Shown here piece by piece: positions 49,220-57,868 of a stretch of 64,000 nt of DNA (positions within the stretch are counted from its first letter, which is position 1; each line of letters begins with the position of its first letter). The stretch covers positions 282,426 to 346,425 of the forward strand of contig MIAG01000002.1 of the NCBI GenBank assembly GCA_001829005.1. Direction: 5' to 3'. This stretch comes from Sphingobacteriia bacterium RIFOXYC2_FULL_35_18 (GTDB lineage Bacteria > Bacteroidota > Bacteroidia > Chitinophagales > Chitinophagaceae). Made by a program: the position numbers and the translations under genes. The notes beneath the pieces are model-generated. The model did not search any database and was not told the origin of the DNA. It saw only the letters and a list, made by a program, of their open reading frames with translations.

Positions 49220-51856
49220 ATGGCAAAATCAGGCAACGATACCCCATTGATGCAGCAGCATCGGGCTATTAAGCAAAAATATCCCGATGCTGTTTTGTTA
49301 TTTAGGGTGGGTGATTTTTATGAAACATTTGGAGAAGACGCGATTATTGCATCGCGCGTATTAGGCATTACCCTAACCAAAAGAAACAATGGTGCTGCAG
49401 CTTCTAGCGAGCTCGCAGGATTTCCGCATCATTCATTGGAAACCTATTTACACAAGTTGGTAAAAGCAGGCCACCGAGTAGCCATCTGCGATCAATTGGA
49501 AGACCCGAAAATGGTAAAGGGTATTGTGAAAAGAGGCGTAACGGAAATGGTTACACCGGGCATTGCCACCAGTGACAAAATGCTAGAGAACAAGAGCAAT
49601 AATTTTTTAGCAGCCATACATTATGCCGAAGAAAATACAGGCATTGCCTTACTAGATATTTCAACAGGAGAATTTTTTACCGCAGAAGGCAATGACGAAT
49701 ATATAGATAAATTGTTGCAGAGCATGCAACCTGCAGAAGTCATATTTGAACGAAGTTATCTCAAGAAATTTAAAGAGCAATATGGAACCAGGTTTTACAC
49801 TTATACCATGGAGCGATGGATATTTGAAGAAGCATTTGCTAGAGAAAATTTAGTGAAGCAATTCAATACCCATTCCCTAAAGGGATTTGGGATAGACACC
49901 ATGCCAGCAGCCATTATAGCGGCCAGTGCCATCCTGCATTATTTAAAAGATACCGAGCACCCGAACCTGCAACATATTACACAGATACAACGCATTGAAC
50001 GCGACCAGTTTTTGTGGATGGATCGATTCACGATTCGCAATTTAGAATTGTTACCCCTACAATCAGAAGGTCATACTTCTTTATTGCAAGTGATTGACAA
50101 TACCGTGAGTGCCATGGGTGCAAGACTATTGAAAAGATGGTTGGTATTTCCTTTAAAAAATAAACAAGCCATTGAAGAAAGATTAGCAGCTGTTGAATTT
50201 TGCATTGTACAAACCGAACTCAGGCAACAATTAGCCGCAGCCATCAAAGCCTGTGGCGACATTGAACGATTGGTGAGCAAGATTGCGTTGAGAAAAATTG
50301 GGCCAAGAGAAGTAGTACAATTGGCCAGGGGATTAGAGCAGACGGCTATTGTAAAAGCCCTATTGCAGAATAGCCCCAACCAATGGCTGGGCAAATTATC
50401 GAATCAGTTGGATGCATGCGAAGCCATGCAAAGCCGCATCAACAAAGAGATACAAGAAAACCCTGCCGTACTCATTAACAAAGGCGGCGTAATAGCAACG
50501 GGTGTAAATGAAGAACTGGATCAGTTAAGAAATATTGCCAATGGCGGAAAAGAATTCTTGGTAAACATACAAGAAAGAGAAGCAGAAAGAACGGGAATTA
50601 ACTCGCTCAAAATCAGTTTCAATAATGTGTTTGGTTATTATTTAGAAGTCACCAATTCGCATAAAAACAAAGTGCCCGCAGATTGGATAAGAAAGCAAAC
50701 TTTGACTAATGCAGAGCGATACATCACTCCTGAATTAAAAGAATACGAAGAAAAAATTATTGGGGCAGAAGACAAGATCTTAGCGATTGAACAAGACTTG
50801 TACAATCAACTCATTACCGATTTGCAAACCTATATTGCTCCAATTCAAGTAAACGGAAATATACTGGCCACATTGGATTGCATTATTTGTTTTGCAGAGA
50901 ATGCATTGCAATACCAATATAGAAAACCAGTGATTCATGAGGGATTGGAATTGCAGATAAAAGAAGGCCGCCACCCTGTGATAGAACGCAAGCTGGCATT
51001 GGATGAGCAATATGTATCGAACGATATAGAACTCAATAAAACCGAACAGCAAATCATTATTTTAACGGGGCCGAATATGAGTGGAAAGAGTGCACTCCTG
51101 CGCCAAACTGCCATCATTACTTTGATGGCCCATATGGGATCTTTTGTACCCGCAGCGGCGGCGATGATCCCCCTAACCGATAAAATATTTACTCGCGTAG
51201 GCGCTTCCGATAATTTAAGTGGAGGCGAATCTACTTTCATGGTAGAAATGAATGAAACGGCCAGCATCATCAATAATATGAGTGAGCGCTCTTTGATTTT
51301 ACTCGATGAAATTGGAAGAGGAACGGCTACTTATGATGGTATATCGATTGCATGGAGCATGGTGGAATATATACACAATAGCCCTTTTGCGCCAAAGACT
51401 TTGTTTGCTACGCATTACCATGAGTTGAATGAATTAGAAGAACATTTACCGCGTGTAAAAAATTACCATATCACGCACAAAGAGCTGAACAATAAAATTA
51501 TTTTCTTACGCAAAATGGCCACCGGTGGCAGCACGCATAGTTTTGGTATACAGGTAGCAAAAATGGCGGGCATGCCCACTGCTTTAATTAATAGAGCTAC
51601 TGCAATCATGGAGCAGTTAGAGAAAGAGCACGTGAAAGAAGAAGCAGGTAATCAATCGCTAAGAGAGTCTGGTATCAATATAGTTAGCGAGGCCGTGCAA
51701 AATGCATCTGTTCCTAAAGTACAGTTGAGCATATTTGATGCGCATACCGAAACCTTCGAAAGCATACGAGCCAAACTGAATGCGATTGATATTAATCAAT
51801 TAACACCCGTAGAAGCATTGATGAAACTGAATGATATCAAGGCTTTGCTGAAGTAA
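49220..51856 (+). CDS. mutS: DNA mismatch repair protein MutS
   Basis: 878 residues, full length. The mismatch-binding Phe lies in RVGDFYETFGEDA of domain I. The Walker A GPNMSGKS is at 617-624, the Walker B is in SLILLDEIGRGTATYDG, and LFATHYHELNELEEH follows. It recognises mispaired bases and recruits MutL. The C-terminus has the SIFDAHTE-like tail typical of the family. It is adjacent to the core genes hscB and the tRNA, not to the island. Confidence 0.98.
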   Translation: MAKSGNDTPLMQQHRAIKQKYPDAVLLFRVGDFYETFGEDAIIASRVLGITLTKRNNGAAASSELAGFPHHSLETYLHKLVKAGHRVAICDQLEDPKMVKGIVKRGVTEMVTPGIATSDKMLENKSNNFLAAIHYAEENTGIALLDISTGEFFTAEGNDEYIDKLLQSMQPAEVIFERSYLKKFKEQYGTRFYTYTMERWIFEEAFARENLVKQFNTHSLKGFGIDTMPAAIIAASAILHYLKDTEHPNLQHITQIQRIERDQFLWMDRFTIRNLELLPLQSEGHTSLLQVIDNTVSAMGARLLKRWLVFPLKNKQAIEERLAAVEFCIVQTELRQQLAAAIKACGDIERLVSKIALRKIGPREVVQLARGLEQTAIVKALLQNSPNQWLGKLSNQLDACEAMQSRINKEIQENPAVLINKGGVIATGVNEELDQLRNIANGGKEFLVNIQEREAERTGINSLKISFNNVFGYYLEVTNSHKNKVPADWIRKQTLTNAERYITPELKEYEEKIIGAEDKILAIEQDLYNQLITDLQTYIAPIQVNGNILATLDCIICFAENALQYQYRKPVIHEGLELQIKEGRHPVIERKLALDEQYVSNDIELNKTEQQIIILTGPNMSGKSALLRQTAIITLMAHMGSFVPAAAAMIPLTDKIFTRVGASDNLSGGESTFMVEMNETASIINNMSERSLILLDEIGRGTATYDGISIAWSMVEYIHNSPFAPKTLFATHYHELNELEEHLPRVKNYHITHKELNNKIIFLRKMATGGSTHSFGIQVAKMAGMPTALINRATAIMEQLEKEHVKEEAGNQSLRESGINIVSEAVQNASVPKVQLSIFDAHTETFESIRAKLNAIDINQLTPVEALMKLNDIKALLK

Positions 51857-51881
51857 GGGTTAACAGACTAATCGAACGCAA

Positions 51882-53084
51882 CTAATCGAGACTCGCATAG
51901 TCTTTTAAATATTCGAACGCTGAAGTGAGTTTGCCCTTATCTAAAATAGTGGCGCGCTCAATGATGGCAGATCCACCTTTGCGCACATCATCCAAAATAT
52001 ATTTGATGAGCTGTTCGCCAAAATAACGACTGGCATCCCGCGGCAATTCATTGGGTAGGTTACCCACGGCCATGATGTCTACAGAATTGGGCAAATAAGG
52101 ATCGGTTTTTTGACCAGATAATTTGTTCACCCCATACACCGGATCTTGAATGGTAGCATCGCCGAGGTTACAAGGAATAGAACCATGTTTATCATCGGTA
52201 ATATCGGCAATGGTTTGAATCTTGAAATCAGCGCGCTTCAAAGAATCCATCGAAAACAAACGAGGCACATTGGTACCCCAATAAATACCATTCATGAGAA
52301 TATCGGTATGCGCACAATATTGTTCGAACAAACAAGTATATTCTTCAGGATGCTCGTGAAAATGATCGCGATGGTAGGTTTTATTGGTGCTATGTTGATA
52401 AAGATTATTGCCCTTTAAATGCACATAGACGGGATAATCAAAGTCTTTGCTCAAGTATTCATCGGGCTCTACTTCTTGCACATCTAAGAGGTTCATGATT
52501 TCTAAAATACCATGGGCCACTCTCCCACTACCAGTCACCGCAATTTTAATGGGCGGTAGTTTCAAACCAAAATAAGTATGGATCAGGGCACGATAGTCTT
52601 TGATTTTATGCACCCGCTCTAATTTAAACGCACCCGTACGATTGCCATAGGCCATGATACCATTGTGCGCCCCCACTATGCCTGCAAAAAAACCAAAACC
52701 AATGATGCGCTGCCCATCTTTGTGTTCCAGGCATTCATAATCGATCAGGGTAATATTTTTTTGCACCATAGCCTGCATGAGTGCCCGGTTATAAGGCTGC
52801 ATTTTTTTGGTATGCGAAAAGAACATGTAGCGCTTGTTCGGAATGAGCTGACTCACAGGCACTTCCTTAATACCCAACAACAAATTACAATCAGAAAGGT
52901 CATGGGTAATTTCCACCCCTGCACGTACATACTCATCATCAGAATAACAACGATCCGGCGCCGACTCCACTTTCACCAATACATTCTCCACATTCTTGGT
53001 AAGGAATTTACACTGCGCCGGCGTTAACGCCACGCGATTATCTGCTGGTATTTTACCCTCTCTAATAAGACCTATAACAAGCAT
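51882..53084 (-). CDS. Saccharopine dehydrogenase (lysine-forming)-like / alanine-dehydrogenase-type NAD protein
   Basis: 400 residues from the ATG at 53084; a longer reading to 53123 adds 13. IGLIREGKIPADNRVALTP matches the N-terminal domain shared by alanine dehydrogenase, PNT and yeast LYS1-type enzymes. A Rossmann segment IAVTGSGRVAHGILEIMNLL follows. A lysine role is plausible from the length, but the enzyme class needs biochemical evidence. It is divergent from hscB. Confidence 0.85.
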   Translation of the reverse strand: MLVIGLIREGKIPADNRVALTPAQCKFLTKNVENVLVKVESAPDRCYSDDEYVRAGVEITHDLSDCNLLLGIKEVPVSQLIPNKRYMFFSHTKKMQPYNRALMQAMVQKNITLIDYECLEHKDGQRIIGFGFFAGIVGAHNGIMAYGNRTGAFKLERVHKIKDYRALIHTYFGLKLPPIKIAVTGSGRVAHGILEIMNLLDVQEVEPDEYLSKDFDYPVYVHLKGNNLYQHSTNKTYHRDHFHEHPEEYTCLFEQYCAHTDILMNGIYWGTNVPRLFSMDSLKRADFKIQTIADITDDKHGSIPCNLGDATIQDPVYGVNKLSGQKTDPYLPNSVDIMAVGNLPNELPRDASRYFGEQLIKYILDDVRKGGSAIIERATILDKGKLTSAFEYLKDYASLD

Positions 53085-53173
53085 CGAACAATTTTGCACG
53101 AATTTAACTGATTGCCCACTCACCTAACAATGATATTTATCATTTCTCGAAACCTTAATGAGTTGTAAGGGCT

Positions 53174-53181
53174 TAATTTTG
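53174..53181 (+). promoter_or_regulatory. Candidate -7 promoter box for hscB
   Basis: TAATTTTG matches TAnnTTTG and ends four bases before the start codon, giving a nearly leaderless mRNA if used. No clear -33 box. Confidence 0.35.
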
Positions 53182-53185
53182 CAGA

Positions 53186-53692
53186 ATGAATTATTTTGAA
53201 TTATTCGGGATCGAACCCAGTTTCACGATCGACACCGCAACAATAAAGAAAAAATTTTACGAACTAAGCAGGGCCAATCACCCCGACTTTTTTGGCGGAG
53301 CCACAACGGAGGAACAAAATACCGCACTAGAGCAATCAGCCACGATTAATGAGGCCTACAAAACCTTACAGAACAGAGACCAATTGATTAAATATATATT
53401 GGGATTAAAGGGATTGATACAAGAAGAAGAGAAATACCAATTACCTCCTGATTTCTTAATGGAAGTAATGGAATTGAACGAGCAAGTGATGGAACTAGAC
53501 AAGACCGACACCGCAGCCGTAGCAGCCATTAAAGCCGCAGCCAATAACCTACAAAACGAAATATATGAATCTATTGAGCCAGTTATGGCGAATTATACAG
53601 AAGGTACTACTACCGAAAAAGAGTTGTTGCAAGTAAAAGACTATTACTTTAAAAAGAAGTATTTAGATAGAATTTTAGCAGGCTTACAATAG
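53186..53692 (+). CDS. hscB: Fe-S cluster co-chaperone HscB
   Basis: 168 residues with an N-terminal J domain whose HPD tripeptide is at 32-34 (SRANHPDFFGG) and a C-terminal HscB oligomerisation domain of three helices. It stimulates the HscA ATPase during Fe-S cluster transfer from IscU. It is the last clear core gene before the tRNA and the accessory island. Confidence 0.93.
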   Translation: MNYFELFGIEPSFTIDTATIKKKFYELSRANHPDFFGGATTEEQNTALEQSATINEAYKTLQNRDQLIKYILGLKGLIQEEEKYQLPPDFLMEVMELNEQVMELDKTDTAAVAAIKAAANNLQNEIYESIEPVMANYTEGTTTEKELLQVKDYYFKKKYLDRILAGLQ

Positions 53693-53742
53693 AATATTTT
53701 GGAAAATATAAGTGCATGGTCTAATATTGCACTCCAATTAAA

Positions 53743-53826
53743 GCCCAGATGGCGGAATTGGTAGACGCGCTAGACTCAAAATCTGGTTATCGCAAGGTAG
53801 TGCAGGTTCGATTCCTGTTCTGGGCA
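53743..53826 (+). tRNA. tRNA-Leu (anticodon CAA)
   Basis: An 84-base class II tRNA with acceptor stem GCCCAGA/TCTGGGC, a long variable arm, T-arm GCAGGTTCGATTCCTGT, and anticodon CAA at 53777-53779. CCA is not encoded: the base after the discriminator is followed by CAA. It is the kind of tRNA often used as an integration site, and the accessory island starts directly after it. Confidence 0.95.
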
Positions 53827-53827
53827 C

Positions 53828-53940
53828 AAAAGCCTCCAACGAAGTTGGGGGCTTAATTATTTCTGAGGACGTCGCGAATTCATTCGCGAAAGGACGAAGA
53901 AATGATTAAGCAGCACCACCAAAGGTGGTGCGAGGCTTTT
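53828..53940. repeat. Cloverleaf-type inverted repeat just after tRNA-Leu
   Basis: An outer stem AAAAGCCTC (53828-53836) pairs with GAGGCTTTT (53932-53940). Inside are three arms: a small CAAC-GAA-GTTG hairpin; a 14 bp stem GCTTAATTATTTCT (53851-53864) pairing with 53898-53911 through one wobble and capped by an 8 bp TCGCGAAT/ATTCGCGA hairpin; and a perfect 8 bp hairpin GCACCACC-AAA-GGTGGTGC (53913-53931). The whole can fold as a four-way junction in DNA or RNA. Confidence 0.7.
53830..53854 (+). terminator. Terminator-like hairpin after tRNA-Leu
   Basis: AAGCCTCCAAC pairs with GTTGGGGGCTT over 11 bases with one wobble; the following AATTATTT is only partly T-rich. This fold competes with the cloverleaf because it uses the same AAGCCTC arm. 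Confidence 0.6.
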
Positions 53941-54384
53941 GGGTACGCCCCCCTCTTAGGAACTGCAAGCTGAACGAAGTTCAGCGCAGCGAATCCTGTG
54001 GCGCAACGCAGTGAAGCCTACAGTCCTGCTCTTCCTTGCGAATATCCTTTCATCAAAAAGGCACATAATTATTTCATCATATGATGATTTATTTATAACT
54101 TTCTAATCCCAATTTATTCCTCCCCCAATTGTTACGTTTTGTAAGTGTTTTACTGACCCTACAATTTTAAGTCTGGGAGTCAGGTGGCAGTGCTTTGAAA
54201 TAAATGTGATTAAATAAAAATTGAAAAAGTATTATTTGGAAAATTCTTAACTCAATTTAAAACGAACAACTGTTTTGACGCAAGAAAAATTTAAAATGTA
54301 TACTATTAAATAATTAACAATAGCATATTCGAAATTCATAATAAGTTTTGAGTAGCTTATATTAAAGTATTGGCAGAAATATTT
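53941..54384. other. Non-coding start of the accessory island
   Basis: About 440 bases without a gene. The first 100 bases hold a perfect 7 bp hairpin GCTGAAC-GAA-GTTCAGC (53969-53985) and related phrases containing CTGCG and TTGCG, which look like repeat debris. The rest is AT-rich with no ORF or RNA gene that I can support. Confidence 0.5.
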
Positions 54385-55125
54385 ATGAAACAATCCGAAA
54401 TAGACAAATATAGAGAACTAATTGACCTGCAACTAAAAGAAAAGGTCACAGAAATAGAATCAAACGTATCAATAATTATAATTGGTTCCCTTGGTTTCTT
54501 CTTGACAATCAATGAAAAATTTGTTGGTATAAGGGATGCATCCCAAAAATGGGCATTGGTTTTAAGTGTCTTGCTACTTTTGGCCTCATTTTTTATTTAT
54601 CTTATAAGTAAATATTTGACAACAAAATATGACAGAGAGCTGATTGATTTTCTTGATGACGAGATGAAAGAAGATGATAAAGATAGTAATACAAAATTAT
54701 TAGAAATGTGGTCTAAATTCGACACATCTCTTTCAAAAAATAGAAAGGCAATATTTTGGACATTAGCAATTGGAATATTACTCGAAATTTTCTTTTTTAT
54801 GTTCAACCTATTAAATACTGAACCAAAAAAGAATAATAATGAGAACTTAAATATAGAAATAATTATAAAAGACTCTAACAACAAATATGTTATAATTCAA
54901 AAAGATACAACCACCTTAAAAAATAAATCTATGACTGACAAAAAAAAACAACTCAGCGACAGCCAAGCTAAGCAAGACAAACAAAGAAGTTTAAACGAAG
55001 GCAAAGAGAGTAAAAATTTTAGCCGAGTTGAGAAAGCAAAAAATAGTTCGGACTCAGGAAAAATTGAATATATCTCTAAACCCAAAATATCTTCTCAAGA
55101 CATAAATAACGATAAAAAGAAATAA
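54385..55125 (+). CDS. Membrane protein with three helices and a charged C-terminal tail
   Basis: 246 residues from the ATG at 54385; a TTG reading from 54370 adds five. A short amphipathic N-terminus (SEIDKYRELIDLQLKEKV) is followed by helices near 30-47, 61-80 and 128-148. The last 100 residues are polar, rich in Lys, Ser, Asn and Asp, and probably disordered. I do not recognise the family. It is first in a run of four same-strand small membrane-protein genes in a defence-like island, and its end is followed two bases later by a cassette-like spacer. Confidence 0.6.
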   Translation: MKQSEIDKYRELIDLQLKEKVTEIESNVSIIIIGSLGFFLTINEKFVGIRDASQKWALVLSVLLLLASFFIYLISKYLTTKYDRELIDFLDDEMKEDDKDSNTKLLEMWSKFDTSLSKNRKAIFWTLAIGILLEIFFFMFNLLNTEPKKNNNENLNIEIIIKDSNNKYVIIQKDTTTLKNKSMTDKKKQLSDSQAKQDKQRSLNEGKESKNFSRVEKAKNSSDSGKIEYISKPKISSQDINNDKKK

Positions 55126-55126
55126 T

Positions 55127-55338
55127 ACTTCTGCCAAGAGTACATAGGCAAGATGGCGGGATGACTAATATATTCTCAGCATTTTGTTCGCTAATCAGCT
55201 TCAGTTACGGCTGACGAATAAAGCCAAGCAAAAATAAATACAACGAGCTTTTATATTTTTAAGAAGCAGCGGAATCAGGCAGACAAAACACGTAATGCAG
55301 CCAAATCGCCAATGCTTTGACGTTGTCTGCAATTTTGG
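55127..55338 (+). repeat. Cassette-like spacer 1 (attC-like), after the first island gene
   Basis: It opens with ACTTCTGCCAAGAGTACATA (55127-55146) and includes GGCAAGATGGC. Near its end GCAGACAA (55279-55286) pairs with TTGTCTGC (55323-55330), and CGTTGTCTGC forms its right border. The left border ATAACG lies at 55106-55111 inside the gene end. Spacer 2 resembles it at both edges. Confidence 0.45.
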
Positions 55339-55372
55339 ACAACATTCTACATAAAACAAACATTCACATAAA

Positions 55373-56302
55373 ATGATAGTTGAAGAATTAGTAAAACAAG
55401 TAAAAGAAATTCCAGAAAAAACAAACTATTGGTTTGTAAGGACAGATTATGGACAATATTTTGACACATACTACGAAAATGGATTTATAGCTATTGGGTG
55501 GAATAATATAACTCTTGAAGAACTTAAAAATCCTAACGATTATGAAGTAATTAGAAAAAAACTTTTAATTTCTGAAAAACTTGATCCAGCTAAGGCACGA
55601 ACAAAAGGCACTTTAACAGGAATTATTAATAAACTTCAAAGCTTTGTAAACCTTAAGAAAGGTGATATTATTATAATGCCAAGTCGTAACTCTTCTCGTT
55701 ATGCTTTTGGTATTGTACAAAGCACACAAGTTGATATTGACCTTAAAAAAGGAAAAGAATGTGAATATTATAAACGTAAAAAAATAAAATGGATAACTAT
55801 AAAGAGTACTTCACAGCTTGACCCCAATTTTTTTACAATGCGTTTTACTCAGCATACAATCAGTAGAATTGATGATTATAGTCCATTTATTGACAATGTA
55901 ATAAGTTCCTTGTACCGAAAAAACAACAACACCCATTTTGTTTTAGACATTAATACAACAAAGGACATAAATGTTAATTCGCTCATTTTACTTATAAATA
56001 ATATTCAAGTTTTAATCAATGAAATAAACAAGGATTTTAATCTGGGCGAACAAATTGATAATAACTCAATACGTTTAAATTTACAATCGCCAGGTCAAAT
56101 TGAGTTTAAACTTAAAATAGGGAAATCTCTAATAACATTAGCAGCAATACTAAGTTTAACTTGTTGTAATGACGATAAAGAACCAATACAATCACCAGAA
56201 TTAAATAACTTTATAAATGTGAATGAAGATACAATTAGCAAAATAAAAAGATCTATGACTGAACTTGAAGCTGATAAAGATAAAATTAACGCATTTAAGT
56301 AA
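55373..56302 (+). CDS. PUA/EVE-like domain protein with C-terminal hydrophobic segment
   Basis: 309 residues. Residues 18-160 resemble the PUA/EVE-like fold of restriction-associated readers: NYWFVRTDYGQYFDTYY, then FIAIGWNN, KKGDIIIMPS and YAFGIVQ. EVE and related domains bind modified bases. A helical middle part follows, then the phrase LQSPGQIEF and a hydrophobic stretch (about 256-270, LITLAAILSLTCC). The stop overlaps the next start by one base. It could sense a phage DNA or RNA mark and pass the signal to the coupled membrane protein; this is inference. Confidence 0.65.
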   Translation: MIVEELVKQVKEIPEKTNYWFVRTDYGQYFDTYYENGFIAIGWNNITLEELKNPNDYEVIRKKLLISEKLDPAKARTKGTLTGIINKLQSFVNLKKGDIIIMPSRNSSRYAFGIVQSTQVDIDLKKGKECEYYKRKKIKWITIKSTSQLDPNFFTMRFTQHTISRIDDYSPFIDNVISSLYRKNNNTHFVLDINTTKDINVNSLILLINNIQVLINEINKDFNLGEQIDNNSIRLNLQSPGQIEFKLKIGKSLITLAAILSLTCCNDDKEPIQSPELNNFINVNEDTISKIKRSMTELEADKDKINAFK

Positions 56303-56853
56303 TGGATATAAGTAGCATATTTCCTAGTTCTGACAATCTCTATAAATTTTTATTTATGGGTGGCGTTTTTATGGTTGTATTTTCATTCATATACCCATTA
56401 GAAAAGAAACAAAAAATTGAACTTGAAATTAATTTATACAACAAACAAATTACGCTTCTAAACGAAGAAGTAAAATCATTAAACAAAGAAGTTGAAAATT
56501 TAAAAATAAAGTCTAAAGAAACTATCAAAACTCTTGAAAATATAAAGAGCAATAAGGATAGTGCAACAGCAAGCAGAGAAATTAGAGAAATACAAGAAAC
56601 ATACAATAAGGTGTTTTATGCTACGAAAGCAAAAGAAAATGAAATAATAACCAAAGATATAATATTAAAGTACGAAAAAAGTAAAATCGCTTTATTAGAA
56701 AATCACATTAATTCTTTTTCTATTTTTCGTTGGTTATTCTTAATTATTGGAACAACTTTTACAATTTTTGGGCTTTGGAATTGGAATAAATCAACACTTA
56801 TTTATACAGAAATGCAAAGACTTGAACTTGAGAAAAAAAGAGGTTTAAGATAA
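56302..56853 (+). CDS. Membrane protein with coiled-coil, coupled to the PUA-like gene
   Basis: 183 residues: a membrane helix at about 13-31 (LFMGGVFMVVFSFIYPL), a charged coiled coil to about 110 with a heptad pattern around LYNKQITLLNEEVKSLNKEV, and a second helix at about 145-165. It has no known motif. The TAATG overlap means it is produced together with the PUA-like protein, a typical sign of a two-component system. Confidence 0.6.
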   Translation: MDISSIFPSSDNLYKFLFMGGVFMVVFSFIYPLEKKQKIELEINLYNKQITLLNEEVKSLNKEVENLKIKSKETIKTLENIKSNKDSATASREIREIQETYNKVFYATKAKENEIITKDIILKYEKSKIALLENHINSFSIFRWLFLIIGTTFTIFGLWNWNKSTLIYTEMQRLELEKKRGLR

Positions 56854-56855
56854 AA

Positions 56856-57016
56856 CTACAGCCAACAAGAAATTTTATGCAAGTGTGGCTTGAAGGAAGT
56901 AGATTCAGCAGAAATCAATATTGAACTGCAGTTCCAGCATGACGGAATGCTATTGAACGATAGAATTAAAAATCAACAAAAGAAAAGAAATTAGGCTTGT
57001 CGTTATGAGCGTATGG
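56856..57016 (+). repeat. Cassette-like spacer 2
   Basis: CTACAGCCAACAAGAAATTT begins three bases after the stop, and TGCAAGTGTGGCTTGA ends its first part at 56893. It closes with CGTTATGAGCGTATGG (57001-57016). It matches spacer 3 at CTACAGC, TGCAA and GTGGCT, with inverted arms, and spacer 1 at its right border. Confidence 0.45.
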
Positions 57017-57079
57017 AATACTAATGCGACACCTTCACAAAACCAATTTCCTTATAAGCAACCTTAAACAGCTCCCATC

Positions 57080-57853
57080 TTGAATTTATCATTCACTTTC
57101 CTTTTGACAACACCTGACTGGATAAACTCGATTGCAGCTATTGCAGCTTTATTAACTGCAGTTATAACGTTTATTACTGTACTAGAAATAAAAAAGCAAA
57201 GAGAACACAGTTATCATCCAGATATTAATATTTCAAACTTTGAATTCTATGTTTATCGTTATGACAAGGAGGAAGAAGATGTTTCAATGAATTTATATTA
57301 TTCCAAGAAACGGATACCAGCTGGGGAACTTAAAAACGGTTATAACGAGCTAACTATTGATATAAATAACATTGGACTAGCTGTTGCAAAGCAGGTATAT
57401 TGGTACTGGGAGTCAGATTTATATGAAATTGGCAGAGCCATTAAGAATGATGAGGATTCTAATATTAATTGGGTAATTATTGAAAGAGACCTTTTTTATA
57501 AGGCGCCACATTTAAATGTTGATTGGATTTATTCCATTGATGAGGATAATTCAGGCAGCTTTTTTAGCTTTATTTTGCCATATTCAATTGAAAACAGAAA
57601 TCATGAAATCCAAATTCCACAATATTATCTGGATTTGTATTGGCTTTATAAGACAAATGAAGTCACAGGAGAGTTTAAGAACAATAAAAAAGAGTATCCG
57701 CCACTTCAACTGCATGTTGGATACACGGACATTCATGGAAAAGAAATGCAAAAAACCTTTCTCCTTTACATGCGATGGAGTTTTATGAGCAATCCACTTC
57801 GAGACGAAAGTGAATTAGCAAAATTTAATATCGAAATATTTGAGAGTCAATAA
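57080..57853 (+). CDS. Single-pass membrane protein of unknown function
   Basis: 257 residues from a TTG start. A hydrophobic helix (about 14-38, INSIAAIAALLTAVITFITVL) is followed by a soluble, probably beta-rich domain with many aromatic residues (YWYWESDLYEIGR, DLYWLYKTNEVTG). No known motif. It is the third putative cassette in the run, and the third copy of the element follows its stop. Membership in a defence system is guessed from location only. Confidence 0.55.
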   Translation: MNLSFTFLLTTPDWINSIAAIAALLTAVITFITVLEIKKQREHSYHPDINISNFEFYVYRYDKEEEDVSMNLYYSKKRIPAGELKNGYNELTIDINNIGLAVAKQVYWYWESDLYEIGRAIKNDEDSNINWVIIERDLFYKAPHLNVDWIYSIDEDNSGSFFSFILPYSIENRNHEIQIPQYYLDLYWLYKTNEVTGEFKNNKKEYPPLQLHVGYTDIHGKEMQKTFLLYMRWSFMSNPLRDESELAKFNIEIFESQ

Positions 57854-57868
57854 CGTCCGTAAGACTAC

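Noticed and set aside
50935..51273. Open frame of 112 codons antisense to mutS
   Set aside because: It overlaps the most conserved part of MutS and has no supporting signal.
54120..54240. Possible small RNA or ORF in the first part of the island
   Set aside because: No hairpin with a T-run and no open frame of convincing length was seen.
55279..55330. Classic integron attC site with GTTRRRY core
   Set aside because: GTTGTCT does not fit the consensus at two positions, so only a looser attC-like label is justified.
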